Assembly: GCF_001050035.1 (NCBI RefSeq)
Contig: NZ_CVTA01000064.1
Span: 1 to 64,000 of the forward strand
Length of the DNA stretch: 64,000 nucleotides
Source of the DNA: Mycolicibacterium komanii
Lineage (GTDB): Bacteria > Actinomycetota > Actinomycetes > Mycobacteriales > Mycobacteriaceae
Reading direction: 5' to 3'
Positions within the stretch are counted from its first letter, which is position 1, and each line of letters starts with the position of its first letter. The notes under the pieces are model-generated. The model ran no database searches. It saw only the letters and a program-made list of their open reading frames with translations, and was not told the DNA's origin. A program made the translations under genes and the position numbers. This document shows positions 1 through 8,317 of the stretch, one piece after another.

Positions 1-178
1 GCAGCACCGAGACGCCGCCCGCCAGTTCCACGCCCTCGAAGTAGATCGCCGGCAGAAAACTCGCCCGCACATCCCACACGCCGGTCTGCGCCTGCTGCAG
101 GTAGGTGGTCAACCCGAGCACGGGACGACGCCTCTCTCCGCGCGGATTTTCCCCGCGAGAAGACGCAAAACTGCCCAT
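1..178 (-). CDS. Class I glutamine amidotransferase-like gamma-glutamyl hydrolase (PuuD-like), 5' part only
   Basis: The first about 59 codons of a minus-strand gene are present; the rest lies beyond position 1. From an ATG at 178 the frame reads a short Arg-rich leader and then RPVLGLTTYLQQAQTGVW, followed by FLPAIYFEGVELAGGVSVL. This is the conserved N-terminus of the Rv2859c/PuuD peptidase C26 family. Family members hydrolyse gamma-glutamyl amides such as gamma-glutamyl-GABA. The catalytic Cys/His lie outside the window and cannot be checked. The gene follows glnA4 by 64 bp on the same strand, so the two are probably cotranscribed: the synthetase makes gamma-glutamyl amines and this enzyme releases the product. 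The start is tentative because other mycobacterial homologues have longer leaders. Confidence 0.8.
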   Translation of the reverse strand, partial: MGSFASSRGENPRGERRRPVLGLTTYLQQAQTGVWDVRASFLPAIYFEGVELAGGVSVL

Positions 179-242
179 TTCGCCGCGATTTTGGTCAGGT
201 TTGCGTTCCCCAGCTGACGCGTGGGCCCGGCTCGCCGGGAGA

Positions 243-1610
243 CTAGAGCCGCTCAAAGCCGCGCATCCTTTCCCAGTCGGTGACGGCGGAGTTGAACGCG
301 GCCAGCTCGACGCGGGCGTTGTTGAGGTAGTGCTCGACCACCTCGTCGCCGAACGCGGCGCGCGCGACTTCGGACTTTTCGAACAACGCGGCGGCCTCGG
401 TGAGCGTCGTCGGAAGACGTTCGGCGCCACTGGTGTACGCGTTGCCCTCCGTCGGATCGGGCAACTCGAGCTCGCGTTCGATGCCATAGAGGCCGCCGGC
501 GATCAACGCCGACACCGCGAGGTACTGGTTGACGTCGCCGCCGGGCGCCCGGTTCTCCATCCGCATGCCGTGGCCGTGGCCTACGACCCGCAACGCGCAG
601 GTGCGATTGTCCAGGCCCCACGCGATCGCGGTCGGGGCGAAACTGCCGTCGACAAACCGCTTGTAGGAGTTGATGTTCGGCGCGTAGAACAGCGTGAACT
701 CGCGCAGCGTGGCCAGCTGGCCGGCGACAAAGCTGCGGAACATCGGCGACATGCCCAGCGGATCGTCATCGGAAGCGAACACGGCCGCACCGTCGGAACC
801 CCGCAGCGAGATGTGCACGTGGCAGCTGTTGCCTTCGCGCTCATCGAATTTCGCCATGAAGGTCAGGCTCTTGCCGTGCTGATCGGCGATCTCCTTGGCG
901 CCGTTCTTGTAGATCGTGTGGTTGTCACACGTGACCCGCGCATGGTCGAAGCGGAACGCGATCTCCTGCTGGCCGAGGTTGCACTCGCCCTTGACGCCCT
1001 CGCAGTACATGCCCGCACCGGCCATGCCCAGCCGAATGTCGCGCAGCAGCGGCTCCATTCGCGTCGAGCCCAGCATCGCGTAGTCGACGTTGTAGTCCGA
1101 GGCCGCCGTCATGTCCCGGTACCCCTTGGCCCACGCATCGCGGAACCCGTCGTCGAACACCATGAACTCGAGTTCGGTCCCGACGTAGGGCACCAGGCCG
1201 CGTTCGGCGAGCCGGTCGATCTGCCGGTTGAGGATGCTGCGCGGGGCCTGCTGCACCGGGCTGCCGTCATGCCAACCGAGATCGGCCATCACCATCGCGG
1301 TTCCCGGCAGCCACGGAATCAGTCGCAACGTCGAGAAGTCCGGCGTCATCACCATGTCGCCGTAGCCCGTCTCCCAGCTCGACATCGAGTAGCCGTCGAC
1401 CGTGTTCATGTCGACGTCGACGGCCAGCAGGTAGTTACAACACTCGGCGCCGTGCTCGGCGACCTCCTCGACGAACAACCGGCTCGACACCCGTTTGCCG
1501 GTCAGCCTGCCCTGCATGTCGCAGAACGCGACGATCACCGTGTCGATGTCGCCGGCGGCGACCATGCGCTCGAGATCGGCCTGCGACAACATGCCCGTTG
1601 CGACGCTCAT
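243..1610 (-). CDS. glnA4: Glutamine synthetase-family gamma-glutamylamine ligase (GlnA4 type)
   Basis: The 455-residue protein has the type I glutamine synthetase fold: beta-grasp about 20-110, catalytic domain about 115-450. Visible active-site elements are GQQEIAFRF, the NSCHVHISL metal-binding segment and the NRAPGGDVNQYLAVS segment. The regulatory NLYDLP-type adenylylation loop of GlnA1 is absent. It is the positional and sequence counterpart of Rv2860c (GlnA4). In Streptomyces coelicolor the enzyme named GlnA4 ligates glutamate to ethanolamine, and PuuA homologues use putrescine. The flanking PuuD-like hydrolase and divergent ethanolamine-type permease make an amine, probably ethanolamine or a polyamine, more likely than ammonium. 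The exact substrate is inferred. Confidence 0.88.
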   Translation of the reverse strand: MSVATGMLSQADLERMVAAGDIDTVIVAFCDMQGRLTGKRVSSRLFVEEVAEHGAECCNYLLAVDVDMNTVDGYSMSSWETGYGDMVMTPDFSTLRLIPWLPGTAMVMADLGWHDGSPVQQAPRSILNRQIDRLAERGLVPYVGTELEFMVFDDGFRDAWAKGYRDMTAASDYNVDYAMLGSTRMEPLLRDIRLGMAGAGMYCEGVKGECNLGQQEIAFRFDHARVTCDNHTIYKNGAKEIADQHGKSLTFMAKFDEREGNSCHVHISLRGSDGAAVFASDDDPLGMSPMFRSFVAGQLATLREFTLFYAPNINSYKRFVDGSFAPTAIAWGLDNRTCALRVVGHGHGMRMENRAPGGDVNQYLAVSALIAGGLYGIERELELPDPTEGNAYTSGAERLPTTLTEAAALFEKSEVARAAFGDEVVEHYLNNARVELAAFNSAVTDWERMRGFERL

Positions 1611-1716
1611 CGGTGGTGGGGCCTTTCCTTGTCAACGGCGCGAGATTGCGGGTAGTCAACCATTGGATTGGGCTCGCTCCGCCGTTCGCCCAAGTCTTTT
1701 ACACAAATGTCACTTC

Positions 1717-1740
1717 CAAAGGTAGGACACCAGACCTTTG
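1717..1740. promoter_or_regulatory. Inverted repeat CAAAGGT-N10-ACCTTTG, candidate operator
   Basis: A perfect 7-bp inverted repeat (arms 1717-1723 and 1734-1740, 10-bp spacer) lies in the 178-bp divergent region between glnA4 and the permease. It is 49 bp upstream of the permease start and about 106 bp upstream of the glnA4 start. The geometry suits a dimeric helix-turn-helix regulator controlling both genes. No regulator gene lies beside it in the window, so the protein is unknown. Confidence 0.5.
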
Positions 1741-1788
1741 CAAGTTTATTCTCCCTATGCCTCATCACCGCAAGAAGGAGCCGAATCG

Positions 1789-3333
1789 GTGGCCCAAGAC
1801 CAGGCGCAGGACAAGATGAAGAGTTCGGGTGGAGTCACCTACAGCCAGGCCGGCGAAGGCTACTTCGAGAAGCGGCAACTGAAACGCACAGCAGGGTTCT
1901 GGGGTCTGTGGGGCATCGGCATCGCCGCGGTCATCTCCGGCGACTTCTCCGGATGGAACTTCGGGATCGGCGCCGCCGGCTGGGGCGGCCTGGCCATCGC
2001 CTCGATCCTGATCGTCATCATGTACTTCGGCATGCTCTTCTCGATCGGCGAGATGTCGGCCGCGATGCCGCACACCGGCGGTGCGTACTCGTTTGCCCGC
2101 GCGGCGATGGGCCCGTGGGGCGGCTTCGTCACCGGATTCGCCGAGACCATCGAGTACGTGTTCACCACGGCCGTCGTCGTGTTCTTTTCGGCGTCCTACG
2201 CCAACGCCGTCACCACCGACCTGTTCAACCTGTCGCTGCCGATGTGGCTGTGGTGGATCATCCTGTACGCCATCTTCGTCGGCCTCAACTCGTGGGGCGC
2301 GGAGCTGTCGTTCAAGTTCGCGCTCGTCGTCGCCGTGATCTCGATCGGCATCCTGGTGCTGTTCGGCATCCTCGCGATCGCCAACGGCGCCGTGGACTTC
2401 TCCAAGCTGTTCGACATCGCGCCCGACCCGGAGGCCGCGGGTTCGTCGACGTTCCTGCCCTTCGGCTGGGTCGCGGTCCTCTACGCCCTTCCGTTCGCGA
2501 TGTGGTTCTTCCTCGGCATCGAGGAACTGCCGCTGGCCGCCGAGGAGGCGCACGACCCGGCCCGCGACATCCCTCGCGCCGGCATCTGGGGCTTGGTCTC
2601 GCTGATCGGTTGCGGCGCGATCGTGTTTTTCCTCAACCCTGCGGTGACCGGTTCCGAGTCGCTGGGCAGCTCGGACGAACCGCTGCTGGACGGTTTCCGG
2701 GCGTTCCTGCCCGCCAACCTCGCCGCGGTGCTGTCGGCGTTCGCGTTGATCGGCCTGCTGGCCAGCCTGCAAGGCATCATGTACGCCTACGGTCGCAACA
2801 TGTACTCGCTGAGCCGCGCCGGTTACTACCCGAAGACGTTGTCGCTCACCGGTTCCCGGCAGACGCCGTATGTCGCGCTGTTGGCGGGCGCGGTGATCGG
2901 CTACGTCGCGCTGCTGATCGTCAACTACAACGAGGGCGCCGGCGACGTGGTGCTCAACATCGCGGTCTGGGGTGCGGTGCTGGCCTACGGGCTGCAGATG
3001 ATCTCGTTCATCATGCTGCGCCGGAAGTACCCGAACGCGCGCAGGCCGTGGGTCAGCCCGACCGGCAACTGGGGCGCGATCGTGGCCCTGTTCATCGCGG
3101 CGGTGACGTTCGTCGGTGTGCTCGTCAACCCCGACTACCGGCCCGCGGTCATCGCGATCGTCATTTTCTACATCTTGGGTCTGCTGGTGTTCGGCTTCTA
3201 CGGCAGACACCGCCTGGTGCTCTCGCCCGAAGAGGAGTACGCGGTCACCGGCGGGCTGCACGGCTACGACCCCGAGGCCGAGGGGCTCGGTGGCACCATC
3301 GAGGACGAGATCCTCAAGGGCCACACCGAGTAA
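1789..3333 (+). CDS. APC-superfamily amino acid permease, ethanolamine permease type
   Basis: The 514-residue membrane protein has about 12 hydrophobic segments and the first-helix pattern of APC transporters (FWGLWGIGIAAVISGDFSG). The body resembles the bacterial ethanolamine permease (Eat) group, including the motifs GWNFGIGAAGWGG and FFLGIEELPLAAEEAHDPAR. The chosen start is the GTG at 1789 because GAAGGAG (1774-1780) sits 8 bp upstream. An in-frame TTG at 1738 overlaps the inverted repeat and has no such site. It is divergent from glnA4 and likely imports the amine that GlnA4 glutamylates. Ethanolamine is the best guess; polyamine or amino acid transport is possible. Confidence 0.85.
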   Translation: MAQDQAQDKMKSSGGVTYSQAGEGYFEKRQLKRTAGFWGLWGIGIAAVISGDFSGWNFGIGAAGWGGLAIASILIVIMYFGMLFSIGEMSAAMPHTGGAYSFARAAMGPWGGFVTGFAETIEYVFTTAVVVFFSASYANAVTTDLFNLSLPMWLWWIILYAIFVGLNSWGAELSFKFALVVAVISIGILVLFGILAIANGAVDFSKLFDIAPDPEAAGSSTFLPFGWVAVLYALPFAMWFFLGIEELPLAAEEAHDPARDIPRAGIWGLVSLIGCGAIVFFLNPAVTGSESLGSSDEPLLDGFRAFLPANLAAVLSAFALIGLLASLQGIMYAYGRNMYSLSRAGYYPKTLSLTGSRQTPYVALLAGAVIGYVALLIVNYNEGAGDVVLNIAVWGAVLAYGLQMISFIMLRRKYPNARRPWVSPTGNWGAIVALFIAAVTFVGVLVNPDYRPAVIAIVIFYILGLLVFGFYGRHRLVLSPEEEYAVTGGLHGYDPEAEGLGGTIEDEILKGHTE

Positions 3334-3417
3334 GCGATCCGTTGCCCGCAGCGGGTCCAGCGGCGCCGCTTTCGGGGCGTCACCAGCGCTGACTAGACCC
3401 AAGTCACACCCGTACCA

Positions 3418-3443
3418 GGTTTCGCTGGCGTCAACAGGGGTAA
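3418..3443 (+). promoter_or_regulatory. Candidate SigF-type promoter for asnO-ngg
   Basis: GGTTT (3418-3422), a 15-bp spacer and GGGTAA (3438-3443) match the mycobacterial SigF consensus GTTT-N15-17-GGGTA. The -10 element ends 10 bp before the GTG start of asnO, so the leader would be very short or absent. SigF control fits an osmolyte pathway. Transcription itself has not been observed. Confidence 0.6.
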
Positions 3444-3453
3444 TGTCGAGGGC

Positions 3454-5259
3454 GTGTGTGGAGCCACCGGAGAGGTGCGTCTCGACGGCCGGGTACCTGA
3501 CGTAGCAGCTGTCTCGGCGATGGCCGAGGCGATGACACCCAGGGGTCCCGACTCGGCAGGCGCGTGGTCACAGGGCAGGGTCGCGCTCGGTCACCGACGC
3601 CTCAAAATCATCGATCTGTCCGAAGCGGGCGGCCAGCCCATGCTCGACTCCGAATTGGGGTTGGCTATCGCGTGGAACGGCTGCATCTACAACTACAAGC
3701 AGCTGCGGAGCGAGCTCAGCGAGCAGGGCTATCGGTTCTTCTCGCACAGCGACACCGAGGTGCTGCTCAAGGCGTATCACCACTGGGGCGACCGATTCGT
3801 CGACCACCTCTTCGGCATGTTCGCGTTCGCGATCGTCGAGCGCGACAGCGGCCGGGTGCTCCTCGGCCGCGACCGGCTCGGCATCAAACCGCTCTACATC
3901 AGCGAGAACTCATCCCGCATCCGGTTCGCATCGTCGCTGCCCGCGCTGTTGGCCGGTGGCGACATCGACACCCGCATCGACCCGATTGCCCTGCACCACT
4001 ACATGACGTTCCACTCGGTGGTGCCCGCGCCGCGCACGATTCTGCGCGGGGTGAGCAAGGTGCCGCCGGCGTCGCTGATCGCGATCGAGCCCGACGGCCG
4101 CCGCACGACGAGGACGTACTGGGAACCCGACTTCACCCGCGCCGACGAGCGTGCCGACTGGTCCGAACAGGATTGGGAGGACGCGGTTCTCGAGTCGCTG
4201 CGGGTTGCGGTCGAACGACGGCTCGTGGCCGACGTGCCCGTGGGTTGCCTGCTCTCCGGCGGTGTGGACTCAAGCCTGATCGTCGGGCTGCTCGCGGAGG
4301 CGGGTCAGCACGGGCTCAAGACGTTCTCCATCGGATTCGAATCCGTGGGGGGCGTGGCCGGCGACGAGTTCAAGTACTCCGACATCATCGCGAAGCGCTT
4401 CGACACCGACCATCACCAGATCCGTATCGGCACCGACCGGATGCTGCCCGCGCTCGACGGCGCGATCGGCGCCATGAGCGAGCCGATGGTCAGCCACGAC
4501 TGCGTCGCCTTCTATCTGCTCAGCCAGGAAGTGGCCAAGCACGTCAAGGTCGTGCAGTCCGGTCAGGGCGCCGACGAGGTGTTCGCCGGTTACCACTGGT
4601 ATCCGCCGCTGGGCGCGCCGGACGCGGCGTCCGTCGAAGGCGCGGTGGCCAGTTACCGCAAGGCGTTCTTCGACCGTGACCGGGCCGGTTACGACGCGCT
4701 GGTGTCGCCCTCGTACGCCGTCGACGGCGACCCGAGTTTGGACTTCGTCACCGAGCACTTCGCGCGGGCGGGCGCCGAGTCCGGCATCGACCGCGGGCTG
4801 CGGCTCGACACCACGGTGATGCTGGTCGACGACCCGGTCAAGCGCGTCGACAACATGACCATGGCCTGGGGCCTCGAGGGTCGTGTGCCGTTCCTTGACC
4901 ACGAGCTCGTCGAGCTCGCGGCAACGTGCCCACCCGAGCTGAAGATCGCCCACGAAGGCAAGGGTGTGCTGAAGCAGGCCGCGCGCAAGGTGATTCCGTC
5001 CGAGGTCATCGATCGGCCCAAGGGCTACTTCCCCGTGCCCGCGCTGACGCACCTCGAGGGCCCGTACCTGGACATGGTGCGCGACGCGCTGTACGCGCCC
5101 GCCGCCAAAGAACGTGATCTGTTCCGGCCGGCCGCAATCGACCGGTTGCTCGCCGACCCGAACGGGCGCCTGACGCCGCTGCGAGGCAACGAACTGTGGC
5201 AACTGGCGCTGCTCGAACTGTGGCTTCAGCGACACGGGATCACGGGACCCGCGGCATGA
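3454..5259 (+). CDS. asnO: N-acetylglutaminylglutamine amidotransferase (asparagine synthase family)
   Basis: The 601-residue protein is an asparagine synthase-type amidotransferase. The N-terminal Ntn glutaminase starts with the nucleophile Cys2 (M-CGATGE), which fixes the GTG start at 3454. It spans about residues 1-215. The C-terminal synthetase domain has the PP-loop SGGVDSS at about 268-274. Together with the ngg gene that overlaps its stop codon (ATGA), it matches the two-gene pathway for the osmoprotectant N-acetylglutaminylglutamine amide described in Sinorhizobium and Pseudomonas. AsnO adds the terminal amide from glutamine in an ATP-dependent step. A plain AsnB role is unlikely given the partner gene. 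Confidence 0.9.
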   Translation: MCGATGEVRLDGRVPDVAAVSAMAEAMTPRGPDSAGAWSQGRVALGHRRLKIIDLSEAGGQPMLDSELGLAIAWNGCIYNYKQLRSELSEQGYRFFSHSDTEVLLKAYHHWGDRFVDHLFGMFAFAIVERDSGRVLLGRDRLGIKPLYISENSSRIRFASSLPALLAGGDIDTRIDPIALHHYMTFHSVVPAPRTILRGVSKVPPASLIAIEPDGRRTTRTYWEPDFTRADERADWSEQDWEDAVLESLRVAVERRLVADVPVGCLLSGGVDSSLIVGLLAEAGQHGLKTFSIGFESVGGVAGDEFKYSDIIAKRFDTDHHQIRIGTDRMLPALDGAIGAMSEPMVSHDCVAFYLLSQEVAKHVKVVQSGQGADEVFAGYHWYPPLGAPDAASVEGAVASYRKAFFDRDRAGYDALVSPSYAVDGDPSLDFVTEHFARAGAESGIDRGLRLDTTVMLVDDPVKRVDNMTMAWGLEGRVPFLDHELVELAATCPPELKIAHEGKGVLKQAARKVIPSEVIDRPKGYFPVPALTHLEGPYLDMVRDALYAPAAKERDLFRPAAIDRLLADPNGRLTPLRGNELWQLALLELWLQRHGITGPAA

Positions 5260-7025
5260 CGGCGCTCGGACCCGACTCCGAACAGACCGAGGCCATCACC
5301 CTCGGTCTTCACGATGCCTCGCCACAGCACCTCGTCGACGTCATGGCCGACGATGTGGTCATCGAAATGGGTTGGGGCCGATTGATTTTCGGTCAGACCT
5401 TCGCCGACCCCGCGAAGCTGGCCGAGGTGCTGCGGCACGAGGGACCCGGGCGCCGCGACATCTGCATGTACGCGCGCGAACCCCACGTCCTGGTGTCGAT
5501 GGCGCCGGCCGAGCTCTTCATCGACCCGAGCCACACGTACCGGCTGCGCTTCGGCGACGACGACGACCTGGACAAGGCGCCGACGGGGTTCACGGTGCGC
5601 TCGCTGGAGAGCGCCGACGACGCCGACGAGATGAACCGCGTCTACGTGCGCTGCGGCATGGTGCCCGCGCCCGTCGAGGTGTTGTGGCAGAACCACCTGC
5701 ACCAGGACGCCGTCGACTACCTGGTCGCGGTGCGCGACGACGACGGCTCCATCCTGGGCACCGTGACCGGTGTCGACCACAAGCGGTTGTTCTCCGACCC
5801 GGAGAACGGTTCGAGCCTGTGGACGTTGGCCGTCGACCCGACGACGAGCCTTCCTGGGGTGGGTGCTGCCCTCACCCGGGCGCTGGCCGCGATCTACCGT
5901 GGCCGCGGGCGGGCTTACATGGACCTGTCGGTCAGCCATGACAACGCCGCGGCGATCTCGCTCTACGAGAAGCTCCGGTTCCACCGCGTCCCGGTCATGG
6001 CGGTCAAGCGCAAGAACGCGATCAACGAACCGCTGTTCACCCATCCACCCGAGACGGTCGAAGACCTCAACCCGTACGCACGGATCATCGCCGACGAGGC
6101 CATGCGCCGCGGCATCTGGGTCGAGGTGCTCGACGCCGAGGCCGGCGAGATGCGGCTGTCACACGGCGGCCGCAGCGTCATCACCCGGGAGTCGTTGTCG
6201 GAGTTCACCTCTGCGGTGGCGATGGCGCGCTGCGACGACAAACGCCTCACCCGACGCCTGGTGGCCGAATCCGGCATCGCGGTGCCCAAGGGCAGGCTGG
6301 CGTCGTTCGACGAGCACGACCACGAGTTCCTCGCAGAGGTCGGCGATGTCGTGGTCAAACCCACCCGCGGCGAGCAGGGCAAGGGCATCACCGTCGGCGT
6401 CAGCAGCGCCGAGGAGTTGGACGCCGCGCTGGCCCGCGCCCGCGAGGAACACCCCCACGTGCTCATCGAGCAGCGCGCGGAGGGCGACGACCTTCGGTTG
6501 GTGGTCATCGACGGCAAGGTCGTGGCCGCGGCGCTGCGCAAACCCGCCGAGGTCGTCGGCACCGGACACCACACGGTGCGCGAGCTGATCGAGGCGCAGA
6601 GCCGGCGACGAGCGGCGGCGACCGGCGGCGAATCGCGCATCCCGATCGACGCGGTCACCGAGTCGACGGTCACCGAGGCCGGCTGGACGTTCGACGACGT
6701 ACTGCCCGAGGGACAGCAGCTGCGGGTGCGCCGCACCGCGAACCTCCATCAGGGCGGCACCATTCACGACGTGACGGCGAAGGTCCACCCCCACCTGTGC
6801 GAGGTCGCGGTCCGCGCCGCCCACGCCATCGGCATTCCCGTCACCGGGATCGACCTGTTGGTGCCCGACGTGACCGAACCCGAATACGTCTTCATCGAGG
6901 CCAACGAGCGCCCCGGGCTGGCCAACCACGAACCACAGCCCACCGCAAAGGCTTTCGTAGACTTCCTGTTCCCGGGAAGCCCCGCGCTCCCGCAGGCGTG
7001 GACGCCGGAAGAGGCGGCCAACTAG
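5256..7025 (+). CDS. ngg: N-acetylglutaminylglutamine synthetase (GNAT plus ATP-grasp)
   Basis: The 589-residue two-domain enzyme joins two glutamine-derived units and acetylates the N-terminus in NAGGN synthesis. A GNAT domain occupies roughly residues 105-265 and includes the acetyl-CoA helix region GVGAALTRALAAIYRGRGRA. A C-terminal ATP-grasp domain, about 330-585, resembles the cyanophycin synthetase ligase half (VVKPTRGEQGKGITVGV and FIEANERPGLANHE). The start is ATG 5256, overlapping the asnO stop as ATGA, so translation is probably coupled. The gene ends one base from the convergent hydrolase gene. Confidence 0.9.
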   Translation: MTALGPDSEQTEAITLGLHDASPQHLVDVMADDVVIEMGWGRLIFGQTFADPAKLAEVLRHEGPGRRDICMYAREPHVLVSMAPAELFIDPSHTYRLRFGDDDDLDKAPTGFTVRSLESADDADEMNRVYVRCGMVPAPVEVLWQNHLHQDAVDYLVAVRDDDGSILGTVTGVDHKRLFSDPENGSSLWTLAVDPTTSLPGVGAALTRALAAIYRGRGRAYMDLSVSHDNAAAISLYEKLRFHRVPVMAVKRKNAINEPLFTHPPETVEDLNPYARIIADEAMRRGIWVEVLDAEAGEMRLSHGGRSVITRESLSEFTSAVAMARCDDKRLTRRLVAESGIAVPKGRLASFDEHDHEFLAEVGDVVVKPTRGEQGKGITVGVSSAEELDAALARAREEHPHVLIEQRAEGDDLRLVVIDGKVVAAALRKPAEVVGTGHHTVRELIEAQSRRRAAATGGESRIPIDAVTESTVTEAGWTFDDVLPEGQQLRVRRTANLHQGGTIHDVTAKVHPHLCEVAVRAAHAIGIPVTGIDLLVPDVTEPEYVFIEANERPGLANHEPQPTAKAFVDFLFPGSPALPQAWTPEEAAN

Positions 7026-7026
7026 G

Positions 7027-7590
7027 TCACCAGGTGCTGGTGCGCATCACGATCTCGGCGGCCAGTTGCGCCGTCGACTCCGCGGCGTTGCGCCTGCCGA
7101 GCAGATCGACCATCCGATAGTCGCCGTACACGTAGCGCTGGCTGGCCTTGGCGACCGCGCGCGCCGCGGGTGTGCTCACCAACGCGGTGGTGTTCATCTC
7201 GACCGGCGGGCAGTGCTCGTCGCGGATCACCCCGGCGGCGTCGGCGACACGCGGATGCCCGCGGTCGATGACGACCAGCCCGATGAACCGGTCGAGCCGG
7301 GTGGCGGCCAGTTCCCATGCCAACTCACCACCCACGCGGTCCCCCACCAGCAGCGCCCATTTCACGTCGAGCGCATCGAGGATGGCCACGACCGACTTCG
7401 CGGTGAGCCGCGGATCGGGAGGCACGACGACCGTCCGCAGCGACGCGGTGTGCAGCCGCTGGCACACGGCGTCGTAGGCGGCGAGCGGCTGGTGTCCCGC
7501 CCCGAGCACCACCACGACCGACCCCTTGTCGGGGCCGGCGACGTCGACGGGCACGGTGATTCCCTCGACGGTGACCGTGGTGGATGGCAT
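7027..7590 (-). CDS. Short alpha/beta-hydrolase-fold protein, probably non-catalytic
   Basis: This 187-residue protein has the strand-turn-helix layout of alpha/beta hydrolases: an early VVVVLGAGHQP oxyanion-type loop and an elbow at 83-88 reading GDRVGG. The usual nucleophile elbow is GxSxG, so Asp84 stands where Ser is expected. The protein is about 80 residues shorter than typical members and lacks an obvious C-terminal His motif. It may be an Asp-nucleophile enzyme or a binding protein; the function is unknown. It is last in the map-cobQ-lipoprotein run, 64 bp after the lipoprotein. Confidence 0.7.
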   Translation of the reverse strand: MPSTTVTVEGITVPVDVAGPDKGSVVVVLGAGHQPLAAYDAVCQRLHTASLRTVVVPPDPRLTAKSVVAILDALDVKWALLVGDRVGGELAWELAATRLDRFIGLVVIDRGHPRVADAAGVIRDEHCPPVEMNTTALVSTPAARAVAKASQRYVYGDYRMVDLLGRRNAAESTAQLAAEIVMRTSTW

Positions 7591-7654
7591 TCGGGCCACG
7601 CTACAGCGGCCGCAGGTCCGACGCGGTCGTTTCGCCGGGAGTGAACGCCCGAAT

Positions 7655-8317
7655 CTAAAGCGCCGCGACGCGCTCGGCCTGCTCGACCGCGATGTCCAGA
7701 AAGGTCTGGGGCAGCGTGGCTTTGACCGGAATCGTCGGATTCGGTGTCGGGAACGCCACGCCGTACACCGCCATGTCGCCGATGTTCTCGAACGCGAAGT
7801 AGACGTGGCTGTCGACGCCACCGAGCTTCATCGTCTGCTCGTAGACGAGCGCCTCGGCGCGGGAGGTGTCCATCCTGCTCGTCGTCATCGGGATGCCCGG
7901 CGACGATTCGTCGAAGAACGTCTCGAAGCGCGCGCATCGGTCGGCCGTGGCCGCCAGCTTCTCCAGGTCCAGCCGCCAGGTCAGCACGGTCATCACGATG
8001 CGGGCGCCGTCGTAGCCGACGTACTCCGCGGCGCTGCCCGGCCCCCGCTCGCCGGACTGGGCGATCACCCGGGTGAGCCCCTCCGAGCAACCCGAAGGCC
8101 GCGACAGCATGGCCGGCGGGGCGCCCGCCCCGTCGCTACCCTGCCCGGAGTCACGGATGACGCGGTCGAACTGCACGCCCGGGGGGAAGTCGGCCGGGGT
8201 GAGCAGCACCTTGTCCAGGCGCGCGCCGGGCCAGGTCGCCGAACCCTCGATCGAGTGCGCGCATCCGGTCAGCGTCAGCGCGGTGAGCGCGGCCGCCGCC
8301 GCGAATCGCCGGATCAT
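7655..8317 (-). CDS. Mycobacterial lipoprotein of unknown function
   Basis: The 220-residue protein begins with a classic lipoprotein signal, positively charged MIRR then a hydrophobic stretch ending LTLTGC, so Cys19 is the predicted lipidated residue. The mature part has no recognised catalytic motif. It contains a [18 protein letters not shown] strand-rich section and resembles the small mycobacterial lipoproteins annotated only as DUFs. The ATG overlaps the cobQ stop (ATGA), so it is translated with cobQ although no functional link is evident. It is likely anchored at the outer face of the plasma membrane. Confidence 0.82.
   Translation of the reverse strand: MIRRFAAAAALTALTLTGCAHSIEGSATWPGARLDKVLLTPADFPPGVQFDRVIRDSGQGSDGAGAPPAMLSRPSGCSEGLTRVIAQSGERGPGSAAEYVGYDGARIVMTVLTWRLDLEKLAATADRCARFETFFDESSPGIPMTTSRMDTSRAEALVYEQTMKLGGVDSHVYFAFENIGDMAVYGVAFPTPNPTIPVKATLPQTFLDIAVEQAERVAAL

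Noticed and set aside
105..1655. Long plus-strand open frame opposite glnA4, and comparable long frames opposite most genes, such as 1765-3402 minus and 11492-13162 plus
   Set aside because: They are high-GC shadow frames with Arg/His/Val-rich composition and no known domains. The opposite strand carries clear conserved genes.
1702..1715. TTTACA-N4-TGTCAC-like half-sites in the glnA4/permease promoter, resembling the regulon boxes
   Set aside because: The half-sites look similar but the spacing is 4, not 14, and no cluster gene is nearby. Probably coincidence in AT-richer promoter DNA.
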